Shown: one piece after another, positions 41,954-51,964 of the stretch
Numbering within the stretch: position 1 is the stretch's first letter
Layout of the letters: every line of letters begins with the position of its first letter
Source: Planctobacterium marinum
GTDB lineage: Bacteria; Pseudomonadota; Gammaproteobacteria; Enterobacterales; Alteromonadaceae
Assembly: GCF_036322805.1 (NCBI RefSeq)
Contig: NZ_AP027272.1
Coordinates: 4,340,001-4,404,000 of the forward strand
Reading direction: 5' to 3'
DNA: 64,000 nucleotides
The notes under the pieces: model-generated
Databases searched by the model: none
Seen by the model: only the letters and a program-made list of their open reading frames with translations
Told to the model about the DNA's origin: nothing
Program-made: the position numbers and the translations under genes

Positions 41954-43207
41954 CTATGGTTTCGAATAGCCCTGTATATGCTCAGACTTCACTGAGATAC
42001 ATTGGTTATTCTCTCGCGAGCGGCAAATCTCGATTTCACCGGGTTTAGCTGCCATCGTCAGCCATTCCAATAAACTAATGTTTTTGGCAGGCTGGCCATT
42101 AATTTCATAGATCAGATCCCCCTCAGCGAAGTCTAGCCCGGCAGCCGCCATGTCCGGCATGACGTAGCGCAACACAAATCGACCATCGAGAATTTTACGT
42201 AGTTCCAGTCCTGTCAGATTGTATTTGGTGTGGAACGGCTCTCGTTCATTAGGCAGCAAATACAAAATATTACTGTGATAGTCGATCACGCTTACTTGCT
42301 GATTGAGAAGAGCATTGCCAATTACCCAATTTTCATCCTCGTCATCATCAGGCCCGATGAGGTTTATTTTTACGTTTGAGAATAATTGAGTGCCGATTTT
42401 CAACCCCGGAATAGTCGTGCGTTGATGCTCGGTTTTGCCGCTCAACCCAAAATCCGCAGCGGTGATGGTAGTTCCCGGTAGTGTTATCCTGTTATTGACA
42501 TAAGCAGCGCTTACCTTGGCGTAATGACGACTGCCAGTGTCGATTAAAAAGTCTTGCTTAACTTTTTGGTCGTTGCCAAAGTCCACTTCTACCGGAATGG
42601 AGATCTTGCTAAAGAACACCTCAAAAGGAATGGCATTTTCATCGCCTTCAGGCTTGTAAGGTAGAGAGCTTATCATCACTTGATTTGCTTCCCTATCAAA
42701 CAGCCAACTGAAATGACGTAGAATATCGTGCCCAATTACGCCATCGAAGGTGGCCTGATCCGGACGGGCAAAATAAAGGGTTTTTGAAGCCTGTAAAAAG
42801 GCCATATTCACATTGTCAAAACGCACACCTGACAGCGATAGCGAATCAACTTTAGTTTGGTAAAGCGTGCTATCTTCTTCGTCGCCCCAACCGCTCATGG
42901 ACAGAGAGTAACCTTTATTCAAATTGAGCCTCTTGGTCTTTTCGTTTTCTATCACATAAGACATGGAAGCACCGGTATCAATAAGAAAACGAAAACCAGC
43001 AATACCGTTTACTGATACCTCTACATAAGGCTTTTCAGCGTCTTCATAAAACGCTTTTAACACGGCTTGAGTATTCTGCTCTGGCCACACAGGCATTAAA
43101 TCATCGTTGGCGTACCGCATCTTGATCACATTCACCAGATTACATCCAGTGAGTGACACCAACAGAACAACAATGAAAAGGACTTTAGTTAGTTTCACAG
43201 GCAGCAT
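41954..43207 (-). CDS. Aspartyl-protease-like lipoprotein with PDZ domain
   Basis: 417 residues. The signal peptide ends in LVSLTGC (lipidated Cys22). Two retropepsin-type active-site motifs are seen: FLIDTGAS with Asp77 and FLIDTGSR with Asp223. The single chain therefore contains both halves of a pepsin-like active site. A C-terminal PDZ domain (MAAAGLDFAEGDLIYEINGQP, about 350-400) ends with paired Cys in ICRSRENNQCIS. Similar aspartyl_protease_2-PDZ proteins occur in proteobacteria and Bacteroidetes with unknown substrates. It should be periplasmic and membrane-anchored. It stands alone on its strand. Confidence 0.82.
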   Translation of the reverse strand: MLPVKLTKVLFIVVLLVSLTGCNLVNVIKMRYANDDLMPVWPEQNTQAVLKAFYEDAEKPYVEVSVNGIAGFRFLIDTGASMSYVIENEKTKRLNLNKGYSLSMSGWGDEEDSTLYQTKVDSLSLSGVRFDNVNMAFLQASKTLYFARPDQATFDGVIGHDILRHFSWLFDREANQVMISSLPYKPEGDENAIPFEVFFSKISIPVEVDFGNDQKVKQDFLIDTGSRHYAKVSAAYVNNRITLPGTTITAADFGLSGKTEHQRTTIPGLKIGTQLFSNVKINLIGPDDDEDENWVIGNALLNQQVSVIDYHSNILYLLPNEREPFHTKYNLTGLELRKILDGRFVLRYVMPDMAAAGLDFAEGDLIYEINGQPAKNISLLEWLTMAAKPGEIEICRSRENNQCISVKSEHIQGYSKP

Positions 43208-43287
43208 CTCTTTGATAATTAAATCACCAAAGAGTGACGCTAATAGCGTGAAAAGAATGTGAAATGATGTTGCAGAGGATTTACTTG

Positions 43288-43584
43288 CTATGACTGAACT
43301 GAGTTAATGCCTAAACATACCAAGTGTAGGCCTTTGGTGGTGCGTTCTACATGTTCAGCCATTGCGGCTGAAGAACAACTGCCTTTGCCCAATAACCAGT
43401 CAATGACGACGACTAATTGCGCTTCGGCAATTGGATGAGTCAGCAGGTTTGTTGTCAAAGACGAGGTCACCTGTTTTTTCAAGCGTTGTTTCAGCTTTTT
43501 TCGATACGCTCGACGAGTGCTTACACTACCACCAGTTAACAGCCACGCCAAGCTGCATAACAACAATAGCTTGATTAGTTTCAC
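43288..43584 (-). CDS. Small exported protein, unknown
   Basis: 98 residues from a GTG preceded by GAGGG. There is a signal peptide (LIKLLLLCSLAWLLTGGS), then a basic stretch (RRAYRKKLKQRLKKQ) and a moderately hydrophobic second half with two Cys. No family recognised. It lies 80 bases upstream of the aspartyl protease gene on the same strand and might be co-transcribed. Confidence 0.45.
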   Translation of the reverse strand: MKLIKLLLLCSLAWLLTGGSVSTRRAYRKKLKQRLKKQVTSSLTTNLLTHPIAEAQLVVVIDWLLGKGSCSSAAMAEHVERTTKGLHLVCLGINSVQS

Positions 43585-43776
43585 CGCCCTCTGGTGATAT
43601 CCAATTCGTCAAACTCTCAATTGCACCATTTAATTGATTTAGCTCGCTTTATGTTATGTTTCAGAAGATAGGGCAAAGCATCCGATGTTTTCAACAATAT
43701 CACCACTTTGCGATATGTATATACATTTGCTATCTTAATAATATCGCTTTGCTATCCATTATTGATTTATCTGGTC

Positions 43777-43962
43777 ATGAAAAGATCAAAGAAAAAGAAT
43801 AGCCAGTTAATAATCCGCATCAATGATGAGGACCGGAGGACATTTGTCGAACTCTGTGATGAGCTTGATACAAGTGCTGCGCGTGAAGTAAGACGATTCA
43901 TCAAAGGCTTTGTCGCCAAATATGAGCAAGAGCAAAACGAAAATAGCAAGAAACTGGAGTAA
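43777..43962 (+). CDS. Small ribbon-helix-helix-like protein
   Basis: 61 residues from the ATG at 43777; a longer in-frame start at 43708 would add a hydrophobic leader and is judged less likely. LIIRINDEDRRTFVELCDEL and DTSAAREVRRFIKGFV have the strand-helix-helix pattern of Arc/MetJ-type DNA-binding proteins, with a charged tail. A 38-residue lysine-rich protein gene follows 5 bases downstream, and a terminator closes the pair. No toxin-like partner is seen. Confidence 0.55.
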   Translation: MKRSKKKNSQLIIRINDEDRRTFVELCDELDTSAAREVRRFIKGFVAKYEQEQNENSKKLE

Positions 43963-43967
43963 ATCGA

Positions 43968-44084
43968 ATGGCGAAATCTACCGCTAAAGATCTAAAAAAA
44001 GAAATCAAAGTACGCGAAGCGAAAATTGCTAAGCATGAAAACAAAGTCAAAAAGCTGAAAAAGAAGCTGAAAAAAGCGAAATAA
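43968..44084 (+). CDS. Lysine-rich 38-residue coiled-coil peptide
   Basis: The ATG at 43968 is eight bases after GGAG (43956-43959), a good ribosome site. The product (MAKSTAKDLKKEIKVREAKI and 18 more residues ending KKLKKKLKKAK) is more than one third Lys and forms heptads, so a nucleic-acid-binding coiled coil is plausible. It lies 5 bases after a ribbon-helix-helix-like gene. It is too short for most gene finders. Confidence 0.6.
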   Translation: MAKSTAKDLKKEIKVREAKIAKHENKVKKLKKKLKKAK

Positions 44085-44124
44085 AGGCGGATTCGCGTCA
44101 TATCAGACGCGTTGCTGGAAATAA

Positions 44125-44148
44125 AAAACGGGCCATCTGGCCCGTTTT
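44125..44148. terminator. Bidirectional Rho-independent terminator
   Basis: AAAACGGGCC (44125-44134) and GGCCCGTTTT (44139-44148) form a perfect 10-bp stem with loop ATCT, between the convergent 38-residue gene and accC. Confidence 0.85.
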
Positions 44149-44176
44149 AGTTTTCGATACTATCTTACAGCTGGTC

Positions 44177-45526
44177 TTAGTGACCACCAATGCCCAGTTT
44201 CTTTTCCAGGTAATGGATATTGGTACCGCCAGTACCAAAGCTTTCATCCGCCATGATTTTCTTCTGCAGTGGAATATTGGTTTTAATACCTTCCACCACC
44301 AACTCATCAAGAGCGTGACGCATTCTGGCGATAGCCACATCACGGCTTTCACCGTAAGTAATCAGCTTACCAATCATGGAGTCATAATTAGGTGGTACGG
44401 CATAACCTGCGTAGATGTGAGAATCCCAACGCACACCTAAGCCACCCGGTGAATGGAACATATCAATCGGGCCTGGGGATGGGATAAAGGTATCGGGATC
44501 TTCGGCATTGATACGACATTCAATGGCATGACCTTTAATATTGATTTGCGATTGATCAATTGACAGTGGCAAACCACCGGCTACACGTAACTGTTGTTTG
44601 ATCAAGTCAACGCCCGTAATCATTTCAGAAACCGGGTGCTCTACCTGAATACGTGTGTTCATTTCGATGAAGTAGAACTCACCGTTTTCATATAAGAACT
44701 CGAACGTTCCCGCACCGCGATAACCAATTTCGACACATGCTTTGCAGCAACGCTCACCGATTTTGGCACGCATTTCTGGTGTAATACCCGGAGCTGGCGC
44801 TTCTTCAACAACCTTCTGGTGACGACGCTGCATGGAGCAGTCGCGCTCACCCAAGTGAATAGCATTGCCTTGGCCGTCGGCTAATACCTGAATTTCAACG
44901 TGACGTGGGTTTTCCAGGAACTTTTCCATGTAAACCACATCGTTATTGAATGCAGCTTTGGCTTCCGCTTTCGTTGTAGCAATCGCATTGATGAGTTCAG
45001 CTTCAGAGCGCACCACGCGCATACCACGACCACCACCGCCACCAGCGGCTTTTACGATGATAGGATAACCAATGCGTCGAGCGTGGGCTTTGTTAGCATC
45101 CTGATCGTCTGTTAGTGGACCATCAGAACCCGGAACACAAGGCACCCCGGCTTTTTTCATGGCGTTAATGGCAGAAACTTTATCACCCATCAAACGAATG
45201 GTGTCGCCTTTGGGGCCAATGAAAATAAAACCACTTTGCTCAACCTGGTCGGCAAAATCAGCGTTTTCCGCCAAAAAGCCATAACCTGGATGAATGGCAA
45301 TAGAATTAGTCACTTCAGCAGCTGCAATAATAGCGGGAATGTTCAGGTAACTTTCCTGCGCAGCGGCTTTACCGATGCAGATAGACTCATCGGCCAGCAA
45401 CACGTGCTTCAGATTTCGGTCAACCGTGGAGTGTACCGCTACCGTTTTGATGCCCAGCTCTTTACAAGCTCGCAGCACCCTCAGTGCGATCTCACCGCGG
45501 TTGGCGATTAGAACTTTATCTAACAT
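44177..45526 (-). CDS. accC: Acetyl-CoA carboxylase, biotin carboxylase subunit
   Basis: 449 residues, the normal length. It carboxylates biotin on AccB using ATP and bicarbonate, the first half of malonyl-CoA formation for fatty-acid synthesis. Conserved: [26 protein letters not shown], the ATP-grasp glycine loop [28 protein letters not shown] and [14 protein letters not shown]. Third gene of aroQ-accB-accC, 11 bases after accB, the usual gammaproteobacterial order. Confidence 0.97.
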   Translation of the reverse strand: MLDKVLIANRGEIALRVLRACKELGIKTVAVHSTVDRNLKHVLLADESICIGKAAAQESYLNIPAIIAAAEVTNSIAIHPGYGFLAENADFADQVEQSGFIFIGPKGDTIRLMGDKVSAINAMKKAGVPCVPGSDGPLTDDQDANKAHARRIGYPIIVKAAGGGGGRGMRVVRSEAELINAIATTKAEAKAAFNNDVVYMEKFLENPRHVEIQVLADGQGNAIHLGERDCSMQRRHQKVVEEAPAPGITPEMRAKIGERCCKACVEIGYRGAGTFEFLYENGEFYFIEMNTRIQVEHPVSEMITGVDLIKQQLRVAGGLPLSIDQSQINIKGHAIECRINAEDPDTFIPSPGPIDMFHSPGGLGVRWDSHIYAGYAVPPNYDSMIGKLITYGESRDVAIARMRHALDELVVEGIKTNIPLQKKIMADESFGTGGTNIHYLEKKLGIGGH

Positions 45527-45537
45527 GAGTCTACCTC

Positions 45538-45990
45538 TTATTCGATGATAAACAGAGGCTGATCAAATTCTACAGGCTCTTCGTTATCCACCAGGATTTC
45601 TTTGATGACACCAGACTTGTCTGCTTCAATCTGGTTCATCATTTTCATTGCTTCAACGATACACAGAGTGTCACCTACAGACACACTCTGGCCTACTTCA
45701 ACAAATGCCGGCGTGCCCGGTGAAGAGGAACGGTAGAAAGTGCCCACCATAGGTGAACGCACAGTGTGACCCGATGGTGCGGCAGGAGCCGCTGGCGCGC
45801 TGGCCGCCGGAGCCGCAGGAGCTGCTACCGGAGCCGGAGCCATAGGTTGAGCCATTGGAGCCGCCATATATGCACCGCCAGTGTGACCGCGGTTGATGCG
45901 CACTGATTCTTCACCTTCGGTAATTTCTAACTCAGCGATACCGGACTCTTCTACCAGCTCAATCAGTTTTTTAACTTTACGTATATCCAT
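45538..45990 (-). CDS. accB: Acetyl-CoA carboxylase, biotin carboxyl carrier protein
   Basis: 150 residues. An N-terminal helical segment ([20 protein letters not shown]) is joined by a flexible Ala-Pro linker to the biotinyl domain. The biotin-accepting Lys lies in [13 protein letters not shown]. The thumb region of the AccB type is present ([19 protein letters not shown]). It carries biotin between AccC and the carboxyltransferase. It is co-transcribed with aroQ and accC. Confidence 0.97.
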   Translation of the reverse strand: MDIRKVKKLIELVEESGIAELEITEGEESVRINRGHTGGAYMAAPMAQPMAPAPVAAPAAPAASAPAAPAAPSGHTVRSPMVGTFYRSSSPGTPAFVEVGQSVSVGDTLCIVEAMKMMNQIEADKSGVIKEILVDNEEPVEFDQPLFIIE

Positions 45991-46024
45991 TGTTGACTCT
46001 CTATGTAATCAATTTAATTGTTCG

Positions 46025-46468
46025 TTATGAATGTGGCCCATTGCCATGTTGCAATGCAGCTTGTAGGGCAAAGTGATAGCCTTGCTCGCCCAAACCACAG
46101 ATCACGCCCTGTGCGACATCAGCAAGATAAGAATGATGACGAAAAGGCTCTCTGGCATGGACGTTAGAAAGGTGAACTTCGATAAAGGGCACAGACACAC
46201 TTAACAGCGCATCACGCAATGCCACACTGGTATGGGTAAAGGCACCGGGGTTGATAATGATAAAATCGGTGTTACCAAATCCGGCATGAATTTTATCAAT
46301 GAGTTCATGCTCGGCATTGGACTGCAAATGCTCCAGCCGGGCACCATTGGCAGTAGCACTTTCTTTAAGTGCTTGTACTATATCCTGCAGCGTGCGATGG
46401 CCATATACCTCGGGCTCACGTTTTCCTAACATGTTAAGGTTGGGGCCGTTAAGCAATAATATATTCAA
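46025..46468 (-). CDS. aroQ: 3-dehydroquinate dehydratase, type II
   Basis: 147 residues, normal for the type II dodecameric enzyme of the shikimate pathway. Conserved: [19 protein letters not shown] with the catalytic Tyr and Arg on the lid loop, [17 protein letters not shown], and [19 protein letters not shown] with the catalytic His. The start appears to be TTG at 46468, since no in-frame ATG lies nearby and homologues begin at this point. First gene of aroQ-accB-accC. Confidence 0.95.
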   Translation of the reverse strand: MNILLLNGPNLNMLGKREPEVYGHRTLQDIVQALKESATANGARLEHLQSNAEHELIDKIHAGFGNTDFIIINPGAFTHTSVALRDALLSVSVPFIEVHLSNVHAREPFRHHSYLADVAQGVICGLGEQGYHFALQAALQHGNGPHS

Positions 46469-46807
46469 TGTGTTCTGTTCTTTCTTATCGAAGTTAATAC
46501 TGTTTATGCAGGGTTAAAATCGGTAAACGTCGGCGAAAACCCTACAAAAGTAAACATAGCTATATCAAGCTAAGAGACCCATGTCAAAACTGCTCAATAT
46601 TACAGCAAACAGTATCAATTAATTCGTTAATTTGGTTCATTATAGGCAAAAATGCAGAAAAGGCAGCATTTTACTGGTCTAATCTGCGAAGATTAGTGCA
46701 GTTTCAAACCAAGTCGTTTCTTTTTGAAGACATTTTCATGACATTTAAATGGAACTGAATCCGGTTTACAGTACACTTATAAAAAATAGCATTCAGGAAT
46801 CACCACC
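46469..46807. other. Intergenic region between diverging aroQ and upp
   Basis: This 339-base gap must hold the promoters of aroQ-accBC (leftward) and upp (rightward). CTAATC/GATTAG (around 46679-46696) is a small hairpin. TTTACA with a downstream TATAAA lies 30-45 bases before upp, but the spacing is poor for a sigma-70 promoter. No small gene or riboswitch is recognised. Confidence 0.4.
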
Positions 46808-47437
46808 ATGCCCGTTCATTACATTAGACATCCACTTATTGAGCACAAAATCGGATTAATGCGTACCAAGGACATCAGTACCAAAAACTTTCGGGAACTG
46901 GCTGGTGAGATTGGTGGCCTGCTGACCTATGAAGCCACACGCCATTTACCCACCGAAAAAGCCGAGATCATGGGCTGGAACGACGAAACGCTGGAAGTAC
47001 AACAAATCCACGGTAAGAAGATCACTTTGGTGCCGATTCTGAGAGCCGGTCTGGGAATGCTTGATGGGGTTATGAATCTGGTACCCACTGCAAAAATCAG
47101 TGTAGTGGGCTTTTACCGCGATGAAGAAACTCTGCAGCCCGTACCTTACTTCGACAAAGTCATCGAAGATGTTGAGCAGCGCCATGCCCTGATCCTGGAT
47201 CCGATGCTCGCCACTGGCGGTACTATGAACGCCACTATCGATCTGCTCAAGAGTAAAGGCTGTACTTCAATCTCTTGCTTGGTACTACTCGCAGCGCCAG
47301 AAGGCATCCACAACGTTCGACAGTTCCACGATGATGTGGATATTTACACTGCAGCAATAGACGAACGTCTGAATGAAAACGGCTATATACTACCGGGCCT
47401 GGGAGATGCCGGTGATAAAATCTTCGGCACTAAATAG
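46808..47437 (+). CDS. upp: Uracil phosphoribosyltransferase
   Basis: 209 residues, the normal length. It converts uracil and PRPP to UMP in pyrimidine salvage. Conserved: [17 protein letters not shown] at the N-terminus, [13 protein letters not shown], the PRPP-binding loop [11 protein letters not shown], and the C-terminal [27 protein letters not shown] precedes the ATG. It is monocistronic, with a terminator 40 bases downstream; no uraA-type permease is adjacent. Confidence 0.97.
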   Translation: MPVHYIRHPLIEHKIGLMRTKDISTKNFRELAGEIGGLLTYEATRHLPTEKAEIMGWNDETLEVQQIHGKKITLVPILRAGLGMLDGVMNLVPTAKISVVGFYRDEETLQPVPYFDKVIEDVEQRHALILDPMLATGGTMNATIDLLKSKGCTSISCLVLLAAPEGIHNVRQFHDDVDIYTAAIDERLNENGYILPGLGDAGDKIFGTK

Positions 47438-47473
47438 GTTAACTTAGTATAATCATCGACTTCGTTTAAATTT

Positions 47474-47501
47474 CAAAGCCCCAAGAGCTTTAGGGGCTTT
47501 G
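47474..47501. terminator. Terminator after upp
   Basis: CAAAGCCCC (47474-47482) pairs with GGGGCTTTG (47493-47501); it lies between upp and the convergent FG-GAP gene. Confidence 0.7.
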
Positions 47502-47518
47502 TATAGTCAATTCAATAT

Positions 47519-50500
47519 TTAAAGCTGGTTCATCATCTCACGTGTGGGCAACGCTAGCGGCAAAGCCCCTTGCGCTGGTGACAAGTAGCGATTGTTGTTT
47601 TTACCAAGCGCATAAGTACGAATACGGTACAGCCCCGTTTCCGGGAAATAAAGCGCGGGATCACTGGCCCCATCGCCATCATAGTCCGCCACTACAGGCA
47701 ACGCCTCACTCGCGTCAGCGAATCTAATCAACACCGACTCACCCGAAGTGGAGTAACGGATGATGAAAAGCGCTCTGGCAGCACGCCATACTGCAATATC
47801 GGTAATACCATCACCGTCATAATCTGCAGGTACTGGCACATCATCATCAGATAAACCCAATACCACTCGCTGAATATCATCACCGCGTTCACTATTGTAA
47901 CTGCTACCGCTGGAGTTTTTCACGTACCATGTTTTATTACCCGGCCTGCGGAAGGCTAAATCCGCTTTGCCATCACCATCGAAGTCTCCCGTCAGGGGGA
48001 TGTCATCTGGTTGCAAACCAAAGGTGCGTTCTATTATTTGCTCTGTGGATGAAAGTCGAATAATCCACAAGCTTTTGGAAGGCCGACGCACGGCCATATC
48101 GACAATGCCATCGCCATCGTAATCGGCAGGTACGGGAATGTCTTCATCAGCCAGACCAAACTTCACCCGCTGAATACCATCGCTCCGATCACTGTTGTAA
48201 TTGCTGCCGCTGGAGTTCAGTACATACCAGTGTCTGGTTTCAGGGCGGCGAAAGGCAATATCGGTTATACCATCACCATCAAAATCAGCCGAAACAGGGA
48301 TATCCGAAGTTCTCAACCCAAAGGTTTGATGTTGTTCTTCGTCAGACTCCGACAGCAGGATATGCCAGTTGCGCTGCTGCGGCTCCCGAAAACCAATGTC
48401 GGCTTTACCATCACCATCAAAATCTAACCGGGTTTTGCCTCTAACAGGTTCACTGTTGAGGTGCAGGCGTACCAGCTCCGTGCCCAAAGGTTTGCCGTTT
48501 TGAACAATGTAAGAATCAAGCCAGATATCACCGGCGAAGGATAACCAATCACCGTGAAACACATCATGATTAAGTTCGCTGAAGTCAAATACCGGGGTCG
48601 ACACACTGCTTCGCCACAGTCTGACGCTATTAATGCTGCTTCCCTCAGATACAGACTGGGTAATCACAACGACTTCATCTTCTACCACGTTAAAACGCAG
48701 CAGCTCTCCCTGAATCTGCATCACCAATTCCGGCGCGTCCATTTGTTCGTTGTAGCGGAAAACGGCTTCGCCGTGTTCTTCGGTTACCGCGACAAAAAAC
48801 AACGTATTGTTTTGTTTCAAATAGCGCTCGCCAATGCTGTTGAAATCGGCTAGCCATTGTTTGTCTGTAGAGTCCCCTTCAATGCGATACAAAGCGGCAT
48901 TACCATCCTCCGGATGTTCAAACATCAGCAGATTTTGTGATAATCCGTGGATCCGTCCCGTGCAGCCTAAACTAACAAATTCATCAGTCAGGGGGTCGTG
49001 GCGCATTAGCTCCCGCCTGTTAAAATAAATCAAATGATCAACGATAGTAGTTTTATCGCTATGCAGCAGATCTCCGCTACAATCTGGCGCCTCTTCTTCT
49101 TCCAATGGATAATATTGCTGCTCTTCAATATCCCAACGCCAGAGCAAGGATTGATTGTCTAGATAACGCAAGAGGTAAATAGACTTTTTATTAATTAGCC
49201 GAGTACCGTTGGCAACATCATTGAATACGGTTTGCATTTTTCCCGTCTCAGGATCATAGAAAAAGATATCGCGTGTACCATCTAAACCACGCTCGTAATC
49301 TTTGCGAATAACTATCACTGCAATCAAGTCATCCACAACTGAAAAGTAATGTTGAGAGCCGCCATCAATTCTGTCGTTAAACGCTGTCAGAGTATCAAAG
49401 CTATTGTCTGTCGTATTAAACTTTGAATAAGTAAACTGGAAATCTTCGTCTCTGTGACGAATTATCAGTTCATTATCTGTTGCCACCTTAATCCGGACAT
49501 CATCAAACTCTCTGCCCAGATTGATAGGCAACAACTGGGGTACACCAGAAGCCCCCACTTGCCACAAATAACGTTGTGATAGTGAAGATTTGGCCAAAAA
49601 ATACATCTTATCGTTGGACACTACTGCACTGCGAGGCATTGAACTGCTATTGCTCTGCACAAAAGGGGGTAATTCAATGATGTTCAGATTTTCGTCAACC
49701 CACCAATAGCTTACTTCATTTTGAAAATTGCGCTTTCTGATAATAATCAATTCATCGTCAATGCGATCAATATTCAGGCTGTATCTATTTTCAAGATTGA
49801 TATTGGGGATTTCTGTCAATTGCGCTGTGCCACCATCCAACTTCCAGAAAGAGACCGGTTTATCTTCTCTATAAGCAGGATTAGACATAACCAAATATTG
49901 GGCTCCCATCCTGTACAATTTGACGTGCCCTGACAGCAACATATTGGCCTGGCCAGTGCTGGTGTCTATGTGCCACAAACCGCTACGGGCAGTATCAAAT
50001 GCTGTTGGGTCGGTAAGTTCCCCGGTTCGGATACTGGAAACAAAATACATTTGTTGGTCATTGAAAGAAAAGTCCTTACTGATAGATTGTACTTCCCAAC
50101 AATTATATTTCGGTTGCACTGCGGTCAATGTGTCAGGAGTCAACTCTACCTGCTCTTCATTTTCCAGATCGAAACGCCAGATACCATACCCGGAATCAGA
50201 TTCATTACTCACGTAAAAAAACGCTCCGTTGTTAAACGCAATGGGAGGAAGCGCAGCAGAGAGTGAGCCCTCTCCCTCATGGCATTCCCAATAGGCATTG
50301 AGGTCAGCAACCTTTTTTAACTGTGCAGAAGCAAGATTGTACAACCACAACTGCCCACCAAGCTGCCGGGGAATAGGAGCTTCGAACCGCAATGCCATCC
50401 ATTGAGCATCAACCGCCGCAATATTGGCTGTATAAAAGGTTCCGTCCTGAAGCAAGCTGTCATTAATTTCCTTCATCGGCTCAAGCGTGCCTTCCGCTAA

Positions 50501-51316
50501 ATCATAAGACCAAAATTCTTGTTCATAATTACCTGGCCTGAAATCAATAATCAGACTATTTTGAATGCCTGTGAAACCGCTGATCCAAACACCCTCGCCA
50601 TTATCACGGGTACCTGTTAAATTGGTTATTTGCGTAGTGGCAGCATTGGTTATGTCAACATGCCAAAGCTCGGTAGTTTGTTCCTGCCCAGGTTCAATCG
50701 AAGCACCACGCAAATATAAGTTATCCTGGTAAACCTTAATCTCCGGAATTAAATCAAACCTGGAAGATACGGCACTGATACAATTACACGCTAAATGGTA
50801 CTGCCATATAGCTTCACCACCTTGTTCGTGCTCCGCAATAAACACCAGGGTGTTACTAATTGCGGTCAGCCCCCTCAGTACTGCACCGTTAGCAAGCCCA
50901 TTAAGATTTACTAACCTGGCCATTTCCTCGTCGGGTGAATATGACCACAGTTGGGTAGTCGATGGACTGCTTTCAAAAAATAATCGCCCATCCACAACTA
51001 TCATCTCGTCAATGGAAAATGCACGACCGGTTGGTTCTTCAATTGCGATGTATTTTTTTTCACCGGTTTGAGGATTATATTGCCACAACGCGTCCGGCTC
51101 ACCAGAAGACCATGATAAATAGTAATAAATACCATCAATATTCACCCTTGCGGATGGGACAGAATTTAACCCTTCAGCATTTTTTAGCAAGTCGTAAACT
51201 GTGCTTTCTACTTGAGCGTAAGCGCAGAAGTTGCTAAAAATCAAAAAAATCAAAAAAATCAAGCTGTTGACAACCAGCCAACAATTTCGGACAAGTTTAA
51301 TAGCATTGCGTAACAT
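47519..51316 (-). CDS. Large exported beta-propeller protein with FG-GAP repeats
   Basis: 1265 residues. A signal peptide (LVVNSLIFLIFLIFSNFCAYAQ) precedes about 900 residues of recurring blade-like units with 'LWxYxPxTG' or 'xIWRFDLENEE' strands (LWQYNPQTGEKKYI, LWSYSPDEEMARL, FWSYDLAEGTLEPM), suggesting one or more beta-propellers. The last ~320 residues contain six FG-GAP-type repeats with DFDGDGKADIGFRE calcium loops and WYVLNSSGS spacers, closely similar to those of the protein at 39221-41800. It should be secreted or surface-bound. Function is not known; adhesion or matrix binding would fit. ATG has AAGGGA upstream. There is no anchoring motif at the C-terminus. Confidence 0.78.
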   Translation of the reverse strand: MLRNAIKLVRNCWLVVNSLIFLIFLIFSNFCAYAQVESTVYDLLKNAEGLNSVPSARVNIDGIYYYLSWSSGEPDALWQYNPQTGEKKYIAIEEPTGRAFSIDEMIVVDGRLFFESSPSTTQLWSYSPDEEMARLVNLNGLANGAVLRGLTAISNTLVFIAEHEQGGEAIWQYHLACNCISAVSSRFDLIPEIKVYQDNLYLRGASIEPGQEQTTELWHVDITNAATTQITNLTGTRDNGEGVWISGFTGIQNSLIIDFRPGNYEQEFWSYDLAEGTLEPMKEINDSLLQDGTFYTANIAAVDAQWMALRFEAPIPRQLGGQLWLYNLASAQLKKVADLNAYWECHEGEGSLSAALPPIAFNNGAFFYVSNESDSGYGIWRFDLENEEQVELTPDTLTAVQPKYNCWEVQSISKDFSFNDQQMYFVSSIRTGELTDPTAFDTARSGLWHIDTSTGQANMLLSGHVKLYRMGAQYLVMSNPAYREDKPVSFWKLDGGTAQLTEIPNINLENRYSLNIDRIDDELIIIRKRNFQNEVSYWWVDENLNIIELPPFVQSNSSSMPRSAVVSNDKMYFLAKSSLSQRYLWQVGASGVPQLLPINLGREFDDVRIKVATDNELIIRHRDEDFQFTYSKFNTTDNSFDTLTAFNDRIDGGSQHYFSVVDDLIAVIVIRKDYERGLDGTRDIFFYDPETGKMQTVFNDVANGTRLINKKSIYLLRYLDNQSLLWRWDIEEQQYYPLEEEEAPDCSGDLLHSDKTTIVDHLIYFNRRELMRHDPLTDEFVSLGCTGRIHGLSQNLLMFEHPEDGNAALYRIEGDSTDKQWLADFNSIGERYLKQNNTLFFVAVTEEHGEAVFRYNEQMDAPELVMQIQGELLRFNVVEDEVVVITQSVSEGSSINSVRLWRSSVSTPVFDFSELNHDVFHGDWLSFAGDIWLDSYIVQNGKPLGTELVRLHLNSEPVRGKTRLDFDGDGKADIGFREPQQRNWHILLSESDEEQHQTFGLRTSDIPVSADFDGDGITDIAFRRPETRHWYVLNSSGSNYNSDRSDGIQRVKFGLADEDIPVPADYDGDGIVDMAVRRPSKSLWIIRLSSTEQIIERTFGLQPDDIPLTGDFDGDGKADLAFRRPGNKTWYVKNSSGSSYNSERGDDIQRVVLGLSDDDVPVPADYDGDGITDIAVWRAARALFIIRYSTSGESVLIRFADASEALPVVADYDGDGASDPALYFPETGLYRIRTYALGKNNNRYLSPAQGALPLALPTREMMNQL

Positions 51317-51533
51317 AGACAGTTCCCTTTTATCTGTTGTTATAGTGCACGATGTGGATTGTAAACGTACGAAAGAGTATTTTTATTCGCATTTTATACA
51401 GAATTAAGCGAGGTTGGTATGGTAAAGAAAACACATACCTCATTGCTCAGATGAAAACTTGTTGTATCAGCCTCCCAATCGATGTCATATATAACTGTGA
51501 CTACCGTCTGACCGGAAAAAAGGATAATGCGTT

Positions 51534-51962
51534 ATGTCCGCTGAACTTTACCTTTTGCCACTTGCTGCTGCTATCTGCCTGATAATGGCACTATTGGAAG
51601 CATGGCTTCTGACTGCATCGCGCTATCTGAAATGGCGCTGGGTGAAAAAGATATTTCCCAATTATCGGGATTTAGTGCGCTCGCATATCGATTATTTGAT
51701 CATGAGCGCCTTGTTATTCGGCGTGTACCTGACACTATTACAGCTACAAATATCAGTACCCGGTATCATTCTATGGCTCACCTTTATCGGTGCCATTTAC
51801 AATCCGTTTGGCTTTATCTTGCAGGCCATAAAGCCCGATATTGTGGGAGACGACTTGCTATCAAAGATCGGGGTGGTGCTCGGATTTTTACCCCTTAGCA
51901 TTGGTTTAGGATGGTGTGCAGTCGCAATAGTTGCGGTCAGTTACAATCGGGTATTTCTGTAG
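51534..51962 (+). CDS. Four-helix membrane protein, unknown
   Basis: 142 residues with about four membrane helices (LYLLPLAAAICLIMALLEAWLL; YLIMSALLFGVYLTLLQL; GIILWLTFIGAIYNPFGFIL; IGVVLGFLPLSIGLGWCAVAIVAV). A conserved-looking loop KPDIVGDDLLSKI lies between helices 3 and 4. AAAGGA lies before the ATG. No family was recognised with confidence. It stands alone and is convergent with dsbD. Confidence 0.6.
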   Translation: MSAELYLLPLAAAICLIMALLEAWLLTASRYLKWRWVKKIFPNYRDLVRSHIDYLIMSALLFGVYLTLLQLQISVPGIILWLTFIGAIYNPFGFILQAIKPDIVGDDLLSKIGVVLGFLPLSIGLGWCAVAIVAVSYNRVFL

Positions 51963-51964
51963 GC

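Noticed and set aside
43708-43776. Hydrophobic leader for the ribbon-helix-helix-like protein
   Set aside because: A membrane leader on a DNA-binding-type protein is unlikely and the ATG at 43777 fits the domain start; it remains possible but unsupported.
46679-46700. Riboswitch or attenuator before upp
   Set aside because: Only one small hairpin is present and there is no conserved aptamer pattern or terminator-antiterminator pair.
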